Below, piece by piece: positions 44,643 through 52,625 of a stretch of 64,000 bases of DNA. The stretch spans positions 62,001-126,000 of the forward strand of contig DATNDR010000035.1 in NCBI GenBank assembly GCA_035606945.1, written 5' to 3'. The translations under genes and the position numbers were made by a program. The notes under the pieces are model-generated. The model had not been told where the DNA came from and did not search any database. It saw nothing but the letters and a program-made list of their open reading frames with translations. Positions within the stretch are counted from its first letter, which is position 1, and each line of letters begins with the position of its first letter. Origin of the DNA: GCA-003244245 sp035606945 (GTDB lineage: Bacteria; Actinomycetota; Actinomycetes; Mycobacteriales; Pseudonocardiaceae).

Positions 44643-45257
44643 GTGAGGTTCCTGCGCGGCAACGCCGGCTCCGGTGCCACCGAGCCGGAGCCGGCCATGG
44701 AGGCGACCCCGCCAACCCGTACCGTCGGCAAGGGCCGACCCACCCCGACCCGCCGCGAAGCGGAGGGCCGCAAGCGCGGCCCGGCACCCCCGCCGCCCCG
44801 CACCCAGCGGGAAGCCCTGACGCGGATGCGCGGGTCGAAAGAAGAACGCCGCAACGCGGCAACCCAGCGCCGGGAACGGATGCTCGCGGGTGACGAGAAG
44901 TACTTGCTGCCTCGCGATCGCGGAGCGGTGAAGGCCTACGTGCGTGACCTGGTGGATTCGCGGCGGCACCTGGCCGGTGCGTTCATGCCGCTGGCCCTGC
45001 TGGTGATCGTGGTGATCCTGGTGCCGTCGCCGATAGTGCAATCGTATGTGTCGCTGGTGTCGATGCTGATGCTGTTGGCGATCATCGTCGAGGGCGTGCT
45101 GCTGGGCCGGACCATCACACGCCGGGTCCGCGAACGGTTCCCGAAAGCGTCGGAGTCCGCGGCGAGCCTGGGGTTCTACGCCATGACCAGGGCAACTCAG
45201 CTGCGCCGATTGCGGGTACCCAAGCCGCGCGTCGGTCGCGGTGACCCGATCCCGTAA
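44643..45257 (+). CDS. DUF3043 membrane protein (Rv2206-like)
   Basis: A 204-residue protein from GTG 44643 (VRFLRGNAG). The basic N-terminus carries the GKGRPTPTRREAEGRKRGP motif, then MLAGDEKYLLPRDRGAVKAYVRDLVDSRR, the DUF3043 core, and two transmembrane helices (MPLALLVIVVILVPSPIV and LVSMLMLLAIIVEGVLLG). The family is conserved across actinobacteria and has no known function. Position between hesB and the cobalamin genes matches mycobacteria. The upstream ORF from 44592 is not used. Confidence 0.85.
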   Translation: MRFLRGNAGSGATEPEPAMEATPPTRTVGKGRPTPTRREAEGRKRGPAPPPPRTQREALTRMRGSKEERRNAATQRRERMLAGDEKYLLPRDRGAVKAYVRDLVDSRRHLAGAFMPLALLVIVVILVPSPIVQSYVSLVSMLMLLAIIVEGVLLGRTITRRVRERFPKASESAASLGFYAMTRATQLRRLRVPKPRVGRGDPIP

Positions 45258-45268
45258 CCGTGGTTCGA

Positions 45269-45466
45269 CTACGGCTGCAAGCTCATCGGGCCGTACACCA
45301 CTGACTCCCCCGCCAGCAGGCTCACCGCCGCCACGCCGCCGTCGAGCAGGGTCTCCCACTCACCGCTGAGCCACTGCTCTGCATCGTCCTGAGTGTCGAA
45401 TGTGACGTCCGGGCCAGCTGCCTGACCGCCGTCGGAATCCAGGTAGCGCCACCGCAAGGTCATCAC
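45269..45466 (-). CDS. Small conserved protein of unknown function
   Basis: A 65-residue acidic protein: LRWRYLDSDGG, FDTQDDAEQWLSGEWETLLDGGVAAVSLLAGE and VYGPMSL. The W-x-G-E-W-x-x-L-x-x-x-G-V-x-x-V-x-L pattern and the terminal YGPMSL motif are shared with small proteins I recall in other actinobacteria, in the same place near cobU. No signal peptide or membrane helix is predicted. It is encoded on the minus strand, with its start 46 bases from the divergent cobU. The function is unknown. Confidence 0.7.
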   Translation of the reverse strand: MMTLRWRYLDSDGGQAAGPDVTFDTQDDAEQWLSGEWETLLDGGVAAVSLLAGESVVYGPMSLQP

Positions 45467-45512
45467 ATGCTCCCGTCTGCTGCTCGGGGCATCCGACGGT
45501 AGCGTCTGGCTG

Positions 45513-46034
45513 ATGCGGACGCTGGTCCTCGGCGGTACGCGCTCAGGAAAGTCGGCGCACGCCGAAGGCTTACTGCGCGAACCCGTGGTGTGCTACCTGG
45601 CCACCGCCCGCCGCCGGCCCGACGACGATGACTGGGAGGCGCGGATCGCCGCGCATGTGGCCCGCCGGCCGCCGGGTTGGCGCACCGTCGAGCCGGCCGA
45701 CCTGCCCAGTGCGCTAAGAACCGCCGGTCCGGTCCCGGTCCTGGTTGATGACATCGCCAGCTGGCTGACCGGCGAGCTGGACGACGCCGGAGCGTGGAGC
45801 GATTCGGAGCAGGTGGCGGCCTGCCGCACTCGGTGCGCTGAGCTGGTATCGGCGGTGGCGGCGTGTCCGGCCCGGTTGGTGATGGTCAGCGCCGAAGTTG
45901 GTCTCGGCGTCGTACCGGCGACCCACGCGGGGCGACTGTTCCGCGACGAGCTCGGCGCGCTCAACGCCCAGCTCGCCGCGGTGTGCGAGGAGGTGGTGCT
46001 CTTGGTGGCAGGCTTGCCCGTCAAGCTGCGCTGA
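45513..46034 (+). CDS. cobU: Adenosylcobinamide kinase / adenosylcobinamide-phosphate guanylyltransferase
   Basis: A 173-residue CobU-type enzyme. The P-loop LVLGGTRSGKSAHAE lies at residues 3-17, and the GTP-binding IAAHVARRPPGWRTVE and PVLVDDIASWLTGELDD motifs follow. The protein phosphorylates cobinamide and attaches GMP, activating the lower-ligand acceptor. The downstream cobT and cobS complete the nucleotide-loop assembly. The gap to cobT is 41 bases. Confidence 0.93.
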   Translation: MRTLVLGGTRSGKSAHAEGLLREPVVCYLATARRRPDDDDWEARIAAHVARRPPGWRTVEPADLPSALRTAGPVPVLVDDIASWLTGELDDAGAWSDSEQVAACRTRCAELVSAVAACPARLVMVSAEVGLGVVPATHAGRLFRDELGALNAQLAAVCEEVVLLVAGLPVKLR

Positions 46035-46075
46035 GCGGATCGCCCGGCGCCACTGGTCGTCCGGGTGCGACGAAG

Positions 46076-47188
46076 ATGAGCCAGGCGACGGACACCGAGC
46101 ACCAGGAGAGCCGAGTGGACTTCCCGACGATCACGCCACCCGACCAGCAAGCCCACCGGCAAGCGGTGGCCCGTCATGAGCAGCTGACCAAACCAGCCGG
46201 TTCGCTGGGGCACCTGGAGGAACTGGGGGTGTGGGCAACCGCCTGCCAGGGGACCTGCCCACCGCACCCGTTCGTCCGCCCGCAGGTCGTGGTCTTCGCC
46301 GCCGACCACGGCGTTGCCGCTCACGGCGTGTCCGCCTATCCCAGCGAGGTCACCCAACAGATGGTGGCCAATTTCCTGAGCGGCGGGGCGGCGGTGAACG
46401 TGCTCGCCGCGGCGGCCGGGGCGACGGTACGAGTGGTCGATGTAGCCGTGGACTGCGATCCCGCCACCGTTGGCACACCGCCACTGGTCACCAAGCACAA
46501 AGTTCGCCGCGGCAGCGGCGCCATCCACCTGCAGGACGCACTGACCGACGTGGAAGTCTCCCAGGCGCTGCAGACCGGAGTGACGATCGCCGACGAGGAG
46601 ATCGATCGGGGCGCCGACCTGCTCATCGCGGGTGACATGGGAATCGGCAACACCACACCCGCCGCAGTGCTGATCGCCGCGCTCACCGGAGCGGAACCCG
46701 TCGCGGTGGTGGGCCGTGGCACCGGCATCGACGATGCCGGCTGGATGCGCAAGGCGGCCGCGATCCGCGATGCGCTGCGACGGGCTCGCCCGGTTGTGAG
46801 TGATCCTGCCGCGCTGGTGCGGACCGCCGGCGGTGCGGATATCGCGGCGATGGCCGCGTTCCTGGCCCAGGCCGCCGTCCGACGCACCCCGGTAATCCTC
46901 GACGGCGTGGTGACCGGGGCCGCGGCGATGCTCGCTGAGGAGCTCGCGCCCGGCGCGCGGCAATGGTGGCTGGCCGGGCACCGCTCGGTGGAACCCGCGC
47001 ACGCCTTGGCCCTGCAGCATCTCGAGCTGGTGCCGATCCTCGATTTGGGGATGCGGCTGGGCGAGGGGTCCGGGGCGCTGGCCGCCCTGCCGCTGGTGCA
47101 GATGGCCGTCCGGGTGCTCGCCGAGATGGCCACCTTCGCCGATGCCGGCGTGTCCGGGCCAGTGGTTGCTCCGTTACCGACCTCGTGA
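46076..47188 (+). CDS. cobT: Nicotinate-nucleotide--dimethylbenzimidazole phosphoribosyltransferase
   Basis: A 370-residue CobT from ATG 46076 (the in-frame ORF opens earlier, inside cobU). Motifs: GSLGHLEELGVW, VVFAADHGVAAHGVSAYPSEVTQQMV, GDMGIGNTT, ILDGVVTGAAAMLAEELAPGARQWWLAGHRSVEPAH and LDLGMRLGEGSGA with the catalytic glutamate. It makes alpha-ribazole phosphate. The stop overlaps cobS by four bases. Confidence 0.95.
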   Translation: MSQATDTEHQESRVDFPTITPPDQQAHRQAVARHEQLTKPAGSLGHLEELGVWATACQGTCPPHPFVRPQVVVFAADHGVAAHGVSAYPSEVTQQMVANFLSGGAAVNVLAAAAGATVRVVDVAVDCDPATVGTPPLVTKHKVRRGSGAIHLQDALTDVEVSQALQTGVTIADEEIDRGADLLIAGDMGIGNTTPAAVLIAALTGAEPVAVVGRGTGIDDAGWMRKAAAIRDALRRARPVVSDPAALVRTAGGADIAAMAAFLAQAAVRRTPVILDGVVTGAAAMLAEELAPGARQWWLAGHRSVEPAHALALQHLELVPILDLGMRLGEGSGALAALPLVQMAVRVLAEMATFADAGVSGPVVAPLPTS

Positions 47189-47943
47189 GACTCGTGAGCC
47201 GGGGACTGCGGCTGGCAGTGTCCTGGCTGACGGTCCTGCCGGTGGGGACGCTCGTCGACGTGGATCGAGACACCGCGCGCCGGGCGCTGTACTGGGCGCC
47301 CGCGGTCGGCGCCGGGTTGGGTCTGCTGGCTGCAGGCGTACTCACCGCATTGCACGCCTTGGGCGTACCGGCGCTGCTCAACGGCCTGATCGTGGTGGCC
47401 ATCCTGGCTGGCTGCACCCGCGCGATACATCTGGACGGGCTGGCCGACACCGCCGACGGCTTGGGTTGTTACGGAGGAGCGCAGCGCGCGCTGGACGTGA
47501 TGCGAGATGGCTCCTGCGGGCCCTTCGGCATTATCGCTTTGGTGTTGACGCTGGCCACGCAGGCCGCTTCGCTGGGAGCCCTTGCCGAGACCGGCCGGCT
47601 GGTCCCTGTGGTGCTGGCGGTGATCGCGGGACGGGCCGCATTCGGCTGGTGCACCCGCCGGGGAGTGCCGGGCGCCCGGCCTGCCGGCTTGGGGGCGCTG
47701 GTGGCGGACAGCCAGCCCGTCGCGGTACCCGTGGCCTGGTGGGGCATCCTGCTGGCCGGCGGCCTGCTGGCAGTTCCCGACCGCCGGTGGCAAGGCATGC
47801 TGGCGGTCGCGCTGGCCGCCCTCGCCGTAGTCGCGCTGTCCGCCCACACCCGCCGTCGCCTCGGCGGTGTGACCGGCGACGTACTAGGGGCCTCCAGCGA
47901 GCTGACCACCACCATCATCCTCGCCGTCTGCGCCACCGCCTGA
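47185..47943 (+). CDS. cobS: Cobalamin (5'-phosphate) synthase
   Basis: A 252-residue multi-pass membrane enzyme from GTG 47185 (a second GTG at 47194 is possible), in a GTGA overlap with the cobT stop. The catalytic DGLADTADGLG motif is at about residue 90 (HLDGLADTADGLGCYGGAQRALDVMRDG). It joins GDP-cobinamide with alpha-ribazole. Last gene of the cobUTS operon. A 22-bp hairpin motif follows directly. Confidence 0.95.
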   Translation: MRLVSRGLRLAVSWLTVLPVGTLVDVDRDTARRALYWAPAVGAGLGLLAAGVLTALHALGVPALLNGLIVVAILAGCTRAIHLDGLADTADGLGCYGGAQRALDVMRDGSCGPFGIIALVLTLATQAASLGALAETGRLVPVVLAVIAGRAAFGWCTRRGVPGARPAGLGALVADSQPVAVPVAWWGILLAGGLLAVPDRRWQGMLAVALAALAVVALSAHTRRRLGGVTGDVLGASSELTTTIILAVCATA

Positions 47944-47944
47944 T

Positions 47945-47966
47945 CCCGATATGGAGACATATCGGG
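47945..47966. repeat. 22-bp hairpin motif after cobS (copy 1 of 3)
   Basis: CCCGATAT (47945-47952) and ATATCGGG (47959-47966) form a perfect stem around GGAGAC. The same 22-bp sequence, differing at positions five and six only, occurs at 62294-62315 and inverted at 62336-62357. It lies one base after the cobS stop and 38 bases from the convergent ilvE stop, so a terminator role is plausible. Confidence 0.85.
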
Positions 47967-48004
47967 GTCCTGCGGTCCAGCGGCGGGGCGTCAGGGGAGG
48001 CAGG

Positions 48005-49117
48005 TCAGGCGAGGGGGGTCATCCAGTGGTGGGGGTCGGGGGCGGCGCCGCGTTGGATGGCGGTGAGGGACGCGCGCAGCCGGGCGGTGATCGGGCCCGG
48101 GGCGCCGGTGCCGATGGTGAACTCGCCGCCGGCGTGGGCCACCCGGCCGACAGGAGTGATCACCGCGGCGGTACCGCAGGCGAAGACTTCCGAGATATCC
48201 CCGGTCTGGACACCTTTCTCCCACTCCTCGGTGGAGATCCGCCGTTCTTCGACGCCCAAGCCGTGATCCCGGGCCAGGGTGAGCAGCGAATCGCGGGTGA
48301 TACCGGGCAGCAATGCGCCGGTGAGCTCAGGAGTCACCAGCCGGGCCTGCGGTCCCTCGCCGAGGACGAAATAGAGGTTCATCCCGCCCATTTCCTCCAC
48401 CCATCGCCGCTCGACCGCATCCAGCCAGACCACCTGGTCGCAGCCCTTCTCAGCGGCTTGCTGCTGGGCCAGCAGCGAGGCGGCGTAGTTCCCGGCGAAC
48501 TTGGCAGCCCCGGTACCGCCCGGCGCTGCTCGGACGTACTCGCTGCACAACCACACACTGACCGGCTGCAGCCCGTCGCGGAAGTACGGCCCGGCCGGGG
48601 AAGCGATGAGCAGGTAACGGTAGGTCATGGCGGGACGCACGCCGAGACCGACCTCGGTGGCGAACAACATCGGCCGCAGGTACAGGGAATCCTCCCCACC
48701 GGCGGCGGGCACCCAGCCGATATCGGCGCGTACCAGCTCCCGCAGCGAGCCGAGGAACAGCTCGTCGGGCAACTCCGGCATGGCCATCCGCCGGGCCGAG
48801 GCACGCAGCCGGGCGGCGTTGGCCAGCGGGCGGAAGAACGACACCGTGCCATCCTGCTGCCGGTACGCCTTGAGGCCCTCGAACACCGCCTGCCCGTAGT
48901 GCAGCACCATGCTGGCGGGGTCCATCACCAGCTGCCGGTACGGGCCGATCTGGGCGTCGTGCCAACCACGGCCGGCGGTCCAGGAGATCTCCACCATGTG
49001 GTCGGTGAAGTACCGGCCGAAGCCCGGCGCGGTCAGGATCTCCGCTCGCCGTTGCGGCGGCAGCTGAGCGGGATGGGGCAGCCGGGTGAAGGGTGGCGCG
49101 GCGCTCATGGGCAGCAC
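48005..49117 (-). CDS. ilvE: Branched-chain amino acid aminotransferase
   Basis: A 370-residue class IV aminotransferase. The PLP lysine is in FAGNYAASLLAQQQAAEKGCDQVVWLD (about residue 205, KFAGNYA), with EMGGMNLYFV and GITRDSLLTLA following. It transfers amino groups to the branched-chain 2-oxoacids. The start is GTG 49117; the ATG at 49108 (MSAAPPFTRLPHP) is about equally likely. Divergent from galT. Confidence 0.95.
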   Translation of the reverse strand: MLPMSAAPPFTRLPHPAQLPPQRRAEILTAPGFGRYFTDHMVEISWTAGRGWHDAQIGPYRQLVMDPASMVLHYGQAVFEGLKAYRQQDGTVSFFRPLANAARLRASARRMAMPELPDELFLGSLRELVRADIGWVPAAGGEDSLYLRPMLFATEVGLGVRPAMTYRYLLIASPAGPYFRDGLQPVSVWLCSEYVRAAPGGTGAAKFAGNYAASLLAQQQAAEKGCDQVVWLDAVERRWVEEMGGMNLYFVLGEGPQARLVTPELTGALLPGITRDSLLTLARDHGLGVEERRISTEEWEKGVQTGDISEVFACGTAAVITPVGRVAHAGGEFTIGTGAPGPITARLRASLTAIQRGAAPDPHHWMTPLA

Positions 49118-49172
49118 GGTATCCCGTCGGGTAACGAAATGGTAGGATGTCCCACTACTTTACCCCTGCGCC

Positions 49173-50318
49173 ATGCTGGCTCGCGTGTCCGAGCCGCGAA
49201 CCCCGATCCGGATCACCCGTACCCGCCTGGCCGATGGTCGCGCGCTGACCTACTACGACGACCGCGAGCCTTACGCGTCCGGCGCAGCCACCCGAGCCGT
49301 GCACGACTCCCGCGACCTGGGCCCCGATCAGGCCCGACCTACGATGCGCCGCGACGTGCTCACCGGCGAGTGGGTCATCCTGGCCCCGCACCGGATGACC
49401 CGCACCCACCTACCCACGGCTGCGCGCTGCCCGCTGTGCCCCAGCCGCCCCGGCGCGGTGACCGAGATCCCGGCCGACGACTACGACGTGGTGGTGTTCG
49501 ATAACCGGTTCCCCTCTCTGGCCGCCACCATGGAACCGGTACCGGACTTGGTCGACGGGGATCCGCTATGGCCGCAACAGCCCGCCATCGGCCGCTGCGA
49601 GGTGGTCTGTTTCACCAGCGCCCACGGCGCATCGTTCGCTCAGCTCACCCCGCGCCGGGCCGCGACAGTGATCGAGGCGTGGGCCGACCGCACCCGCGCA
49701 CTGTCTGCGATGAGCCCGACCCGGCAAGTGTTCTGCTTCGAGAACCGGGGCGCAGAGACCGGGGTGACGCTGCACCATCCGCATGGTCAGATCTACGCCT
49801 ACCCGTTCGTGTGCCCGCGCACCGAGCGCCTGCTGGCCCGGGCCGCCGCGCACCGCGAGAGCACGGACCGCGACCTGCTGGCCGACGTGCTCGCCGCTGA
49901 GCTGAGAGCGGGCACCCGGGTGGTGCACCGCGGGGCGGCGTGGACCGCATATGTACCCGCCGCCGCCCGGTGGCCGGTGGAGATGCACCTGGTGCCACAC
50001 CGCGCGGTACCCGACCTCGCAGGCCTCGACGACGCGGAGCGCTCGGAGCTGACCACGCTCTACCCCGCGCTCCTGCGGCGGGTGGACGACTTTTTCGCCG
50101 ACCAGGGCGACCATGGGCCGGTGCCGTACGTCGCGGGCTGGCATCAGGCTCCGATCGGTCCAGGACGGGACCTGATCCGGCTGCACCTGCAACTGTTCTC
50201 AGTGCGCCGCGCCGCCGGGAAACTCAAGTACCTCGCCGGATCGGAATCCGGGATGGGCGTCTGGCTCAACGACACCACCCCCGAGCGGATCGCGGGCAGG
50301 CTGCGGGAGCTGGCGTGA
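49173..50318 (+). CDS. galT: Galactose-1-phosphate uridylyltransferase
   Basis: A 381-residue GalT. The active-site HPH is in ETGVTLHHPHGQIYAYPF; zinc ligands include RCPLCPSRPG (C-x2-C near residue 89). A second HIT-like block is EMHLVPHRAVPDL. The reaction transfers UMP between galactose-1-phosphate and UDP-glucose. A TAGGAT (49143-49148) upstream resembles a -10. The stop overlaps galK by four bases. galTK is not adjacent to asnB/ilvE in mycobacteria, so this is a rearranged position. Confidence 0.94.
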   Translation: MLARVSEPRTPIRITRTRLADGRALTYYDDREPYASGAATRAVHDSRDLGPDQARPTMRRDVLTGEWVILAPHRMTRTHLPTAARCPLCPSRPGAVTEIPADDYDVVVFDNRFPSLAATMEPVPDLVDGDPLWPQQPAIGRCEVVCFTSAHGASFAQLTPRRAATVIEAWADRTRALSAMSPTRQVFCFENRGAETGVTLHHPHGQIYAYPFVCPRTERLLARAAAHRESTDRDLLADVLAAELRAGTRVVHRGAAWTAYVPAAARWPVEMHLVPHRAVPDLAGLDDAERSELTTLYPALLRRVDDFFADQGDHGPVPYVAGWHQAPIGPGRDLIRLHLQLFSVRRAAGKLKYLAGSESGMGVWLNDTTPERIAGRLRELA

Positions 50319-51403
50319 GCACCGCGTTGCGCGCCGCCTTCCGCGCCGCATTCGGCCGGGAGCCGCAAGGTCTGTGGTTGGCCCCTGGCCGGCTGAATCT
50401 CATCGGCGAGCACGTGGACTACGCAGGCGGTCTTTGCTTGCCGCTGGCGCTGCCGCAGTGCACCGTGGTGGCCGCGGCGACCCGCGACGACGGCCGGTTG
50501 CGGCTGCGTTCGTGGCACCGGGGTGCGCAGCCGTGGGAGGGTGCACTCAGCGCGGTGCGTCCCGGTCATCCGCCCGGCTGGGCGGCCTACCCAGCGGGTG
50601 TCATGTGGGCGCTGGGTCATCCGGCCGGCGGGCTTGACCTGCTCGTCGGCGATTCGGTACCACCCGGAGCCGGGCTGGCGTCGTCGGCCGCCCTCGAGTG
50701 CGCCGTCGCGCTGGCCGTCGATGCCCTGTGCGGCCTCGGGCTGGCCGCGACCACCGCAGGCCGCGCGTGGCTCGCCGCGGCGTGCCGCCGCGCCGAGAAC
50801 GAGATCATCGGTGCGCCGACTGGCGGGATGGATCAGCTCGCCTCGCTGTGCTGCACCGCAGGACACGCACTACTACTGGATTGCCGAAGCCACACAATGC
50901 GGCAGCTGCCACTGGATCTCACCGCCGCTGGACTGAATCTTCTCGTGGTCGATACCGGGACGCCACACCGGATCGTCGATAGCGAGTACGCCGACCGCCG
51001 GCGCAGCGCCACGCTGGCCGCGGCAGCACTGGGCGTCGCTACCCTGCGGGACGCCGCGCCACATCAGCTGGCACAGCTCACCGATCCGTTGCTACGCAGG
51101 CGCGCGCGCCATGTAATCAGCGAGATCGCCCGGGTACAGGCCGCCGTGGCGCTGCTGGAGGCCGGCCGGATCGGTGACATCGGACCGCTACTCAACGCCT
51201 CGCACACCTCGTTACGAGACGACCTGGAAGTCTCCAGCCCGGAGCTGGACCGCGTGGTGGATGCGGCGCGCGCTGCCGGCGCGCTGGGTGCCCGGATGAC
51301 CGGCGGCGGGTTCGGTGGCTCGGCCGTCGTGCTGGTCGAGCAGAGCGCCACCGCTGCGGTGATCCTCGCCATCGGCGACGGTGAACGTGTAACTGTGTTA
51401 TAG
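50315..51403 (+). CDS. galK: Galactokinase
   Basis: A 362-residue GHMP kinase from GTG 50315, in GTGA overlap with galT. Motif 1 APGRLNLIGEHVDYAGGLCLPLAL; motif 2 PPGAGLASSAALECAVALA (ATP loop); motif 3 MTGGGFGGSAVVLV at the end. It phosphorylates galactose at C1. Together with galT it feeds UDP-galactose, the substrate of Glf encoded at 10.6 kb. A palindromic TAGCGCTA lies in the gap before convergent gcvT. Confidence 0.95.
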   Translation: MSTALRAAFRAAFGREPQGLWLAPGRLNLIGEHVDYAGGLCLPLALPQCTVVAAATRDDGRLRLRSWHRGAQPWEGALSAVRPGHPPGWAAYPAGVMWALGHPAGGLDLLVGDSVPPGAGLASSAALECAVALAVDALCGLGLAATTAGRAWLAAACRRAENEIIGAPTGGMDQLASLCCTAGHALLLDCRSHTMRQLPLDLTAAGLNLLVVDTGTPHRIVDSEYADRRRSATLAAAALGVATLRDAAPHQLAQLTDPLLRRRARHVISEIARVQAAVALLEAGRIGDIGPLLNASHTSLRDDLEVSSPELDRVVDAARAAGALGARMTGGGFGGSAVVLVEQSATAAVILAIGDGERVTVL

Positions 51404-51432
51404 CGCTACCACACTGTTAAGCGCCGAATCAC

Positions 51433-52539
51433 TCACGAGCGCACCCGTGAAGGCACGAAGGGAGGTTTGACGACCTCGCAGGGCAACGCCCGGCCACGGA
51501 CGTCGACCTCGACGGTTGCGCCGGCCTGCACGCCGGGGTCGAGCAGCGCCAGCGCAATGCCGGTGCGCAACGTCGGCGAGAAGGTTCCAGACGTGGTCTC
51601 CCCCAATAGCGCGCCCGCCGTAGTGCGCACCGCCATGTGCGGCCGCGGCACCCCACGCGCGGTGGCACGCAGCCCACGCAACCGACGCGAGGGTCCGCCG
51701 GCGCGCTCGGCGAGCAGCGCCTCGCGGCCCCAGAAAGCCGGCTTGTGCCAACCGACCGCCCAGGACAGGCCGGCCTGCAGCGGGGTGATGGCCGGGCCGA
51801 CGTCCTGGCCGTGCAAGGGGTAGCCCATCTCGGTGCGCAAGGTGTCCCGGGCGCCGAGCCCACATTTCCGGCCGCCAAGCGGGCCCGCAGCGCCAAGCAG
51901 CGCCTCCCACAGAGCCGGCGCATCGTCCCAGGCCGGGAACACTTCGTAGCCACGCTCGCCGGTATAACCGGTGCGAGCGACCCGCACCGGTGCACCGGCA
52001 TGCTCGGCATCGACAAAGCTCAGGTAGTCCAAATCCGTGACCGCCAGTCCCATGGCGCTGAGTAGCTCGGCCGAACGGGGTCCCTGCACGGCGAGCACCG
52101 CATACCGATCGTGCATGTCGGTCACTGTGATCGTCGGCGGCGCGGCAGCCACCAGCCGGCCCGCGACCGCCGCCGCGTTTGCCGCATTCGGTACGCAGAA
52201 CACCTCATCGGGACCGACCAGATAGGCGATCAGATCGTCCACCACCTCGCCGTCTTCGGTGCAACACAGGGTGTACTGGACCTGCCCTGGTTCTATCTTG
52301 GCGAGGTCGGCGGTGAGACACGAGTTGACGAAGTCCGCTGCCCCGGGACCGGCGATGACGATCTTGCCAAGATGGGTGACGTCGAATATCCCGACTGCCT
52401 CCCGCACCGCGGTGTGCTCTGCGACGACACCTCCGCCGGGATAGCTGATCGGCATCTCCCACCCGCCGAAGGCAGCAAGGGTGGCGCCGGCCTGGACGTG
52501 CGCGGCATGCAGGGGTCCGCGGTGCAGGATGGGACTCAC
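51433..52539 (-). CDS. gcvT: Aminomethyltransferase, T protein of the glycine cleavage system
   Basis: A 368-residue tetrahydrofolate-dependent enzyme that releases ammonia and forms methylene-THF from aminomethyl-GcvH. Family motifs: GGWEMPISYPGG, VFDVTHLGK (as GIFDVTHLGKI), YTLCCTEDGEVVDDLIAYLV, RTGYTGERGYEVF, GARDTLRTEMGYPLHGQDV and GEVTSGTFSPTL-like (GETTSGTFSPTLRTGIAL). No riboswitch is seen upstream. It lies next to the aminopeptidase, divergent. Confidence 0.96.
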   Translation of the reverse strand: MSPILHRGPLHAAHVQAGATLAAFGGWEMPISYPGGGVVAEHTAVREAVGIFDVTHLGKIVIAGPGAADFVNSCLTADLAKIEPGQVQYTLCCTEDGEVVDDLIAYLVGPDEVFCVPNAANAAAVAGRLVAAAPPTITVTDMHDRYAVLAVQGPRSAELLSAMGLAVTDLDYLSFVDAEHAGAPVRVARTGYTGERGYEVFPAWDDAPALWEALLGAAGPLGGRKCGLGARDTLRTEMGYPLHGQDVGPAITPLQAGLSWAVGWHKPAFWGREALLAERAGGPSRRLRGLRATARGVPRPHMAVRTTAGALLGETTSGTFSPTLRTGIALALLDPGVQAGATVEVDVRGRALPCEVVKPPFVPSRVRS

Positions 52540-52625
52540 GGCTATGGAACGCTACCTCCTAGGGCAGTTGTCACTGCGACCTGCCCAACGCATCCTGACC
52601 CAACCATGTCAGCGAGGAGATCACC

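Noticed and set aside
45593..47847. Long minus-strand frames antisense to cobUTS (475 and 503 codons)
   Set aside because: Both lie opposite three clearly identified cobalamin genes and show shadow composition.
47951..49504. 517-codon plus-strand frame antisense to ilvE
   Set aside because: ilvE is intact on the other strand; this frame has no domain and is His/Gln/Gly-rich as shadows are.
51404..51432. Palindrome TAGCGCTA between galK and gcvT as a special element
   Set aside because: Only eight bases with imperfect flanks; a short convergent gap with weak symmetry can arise by chance.
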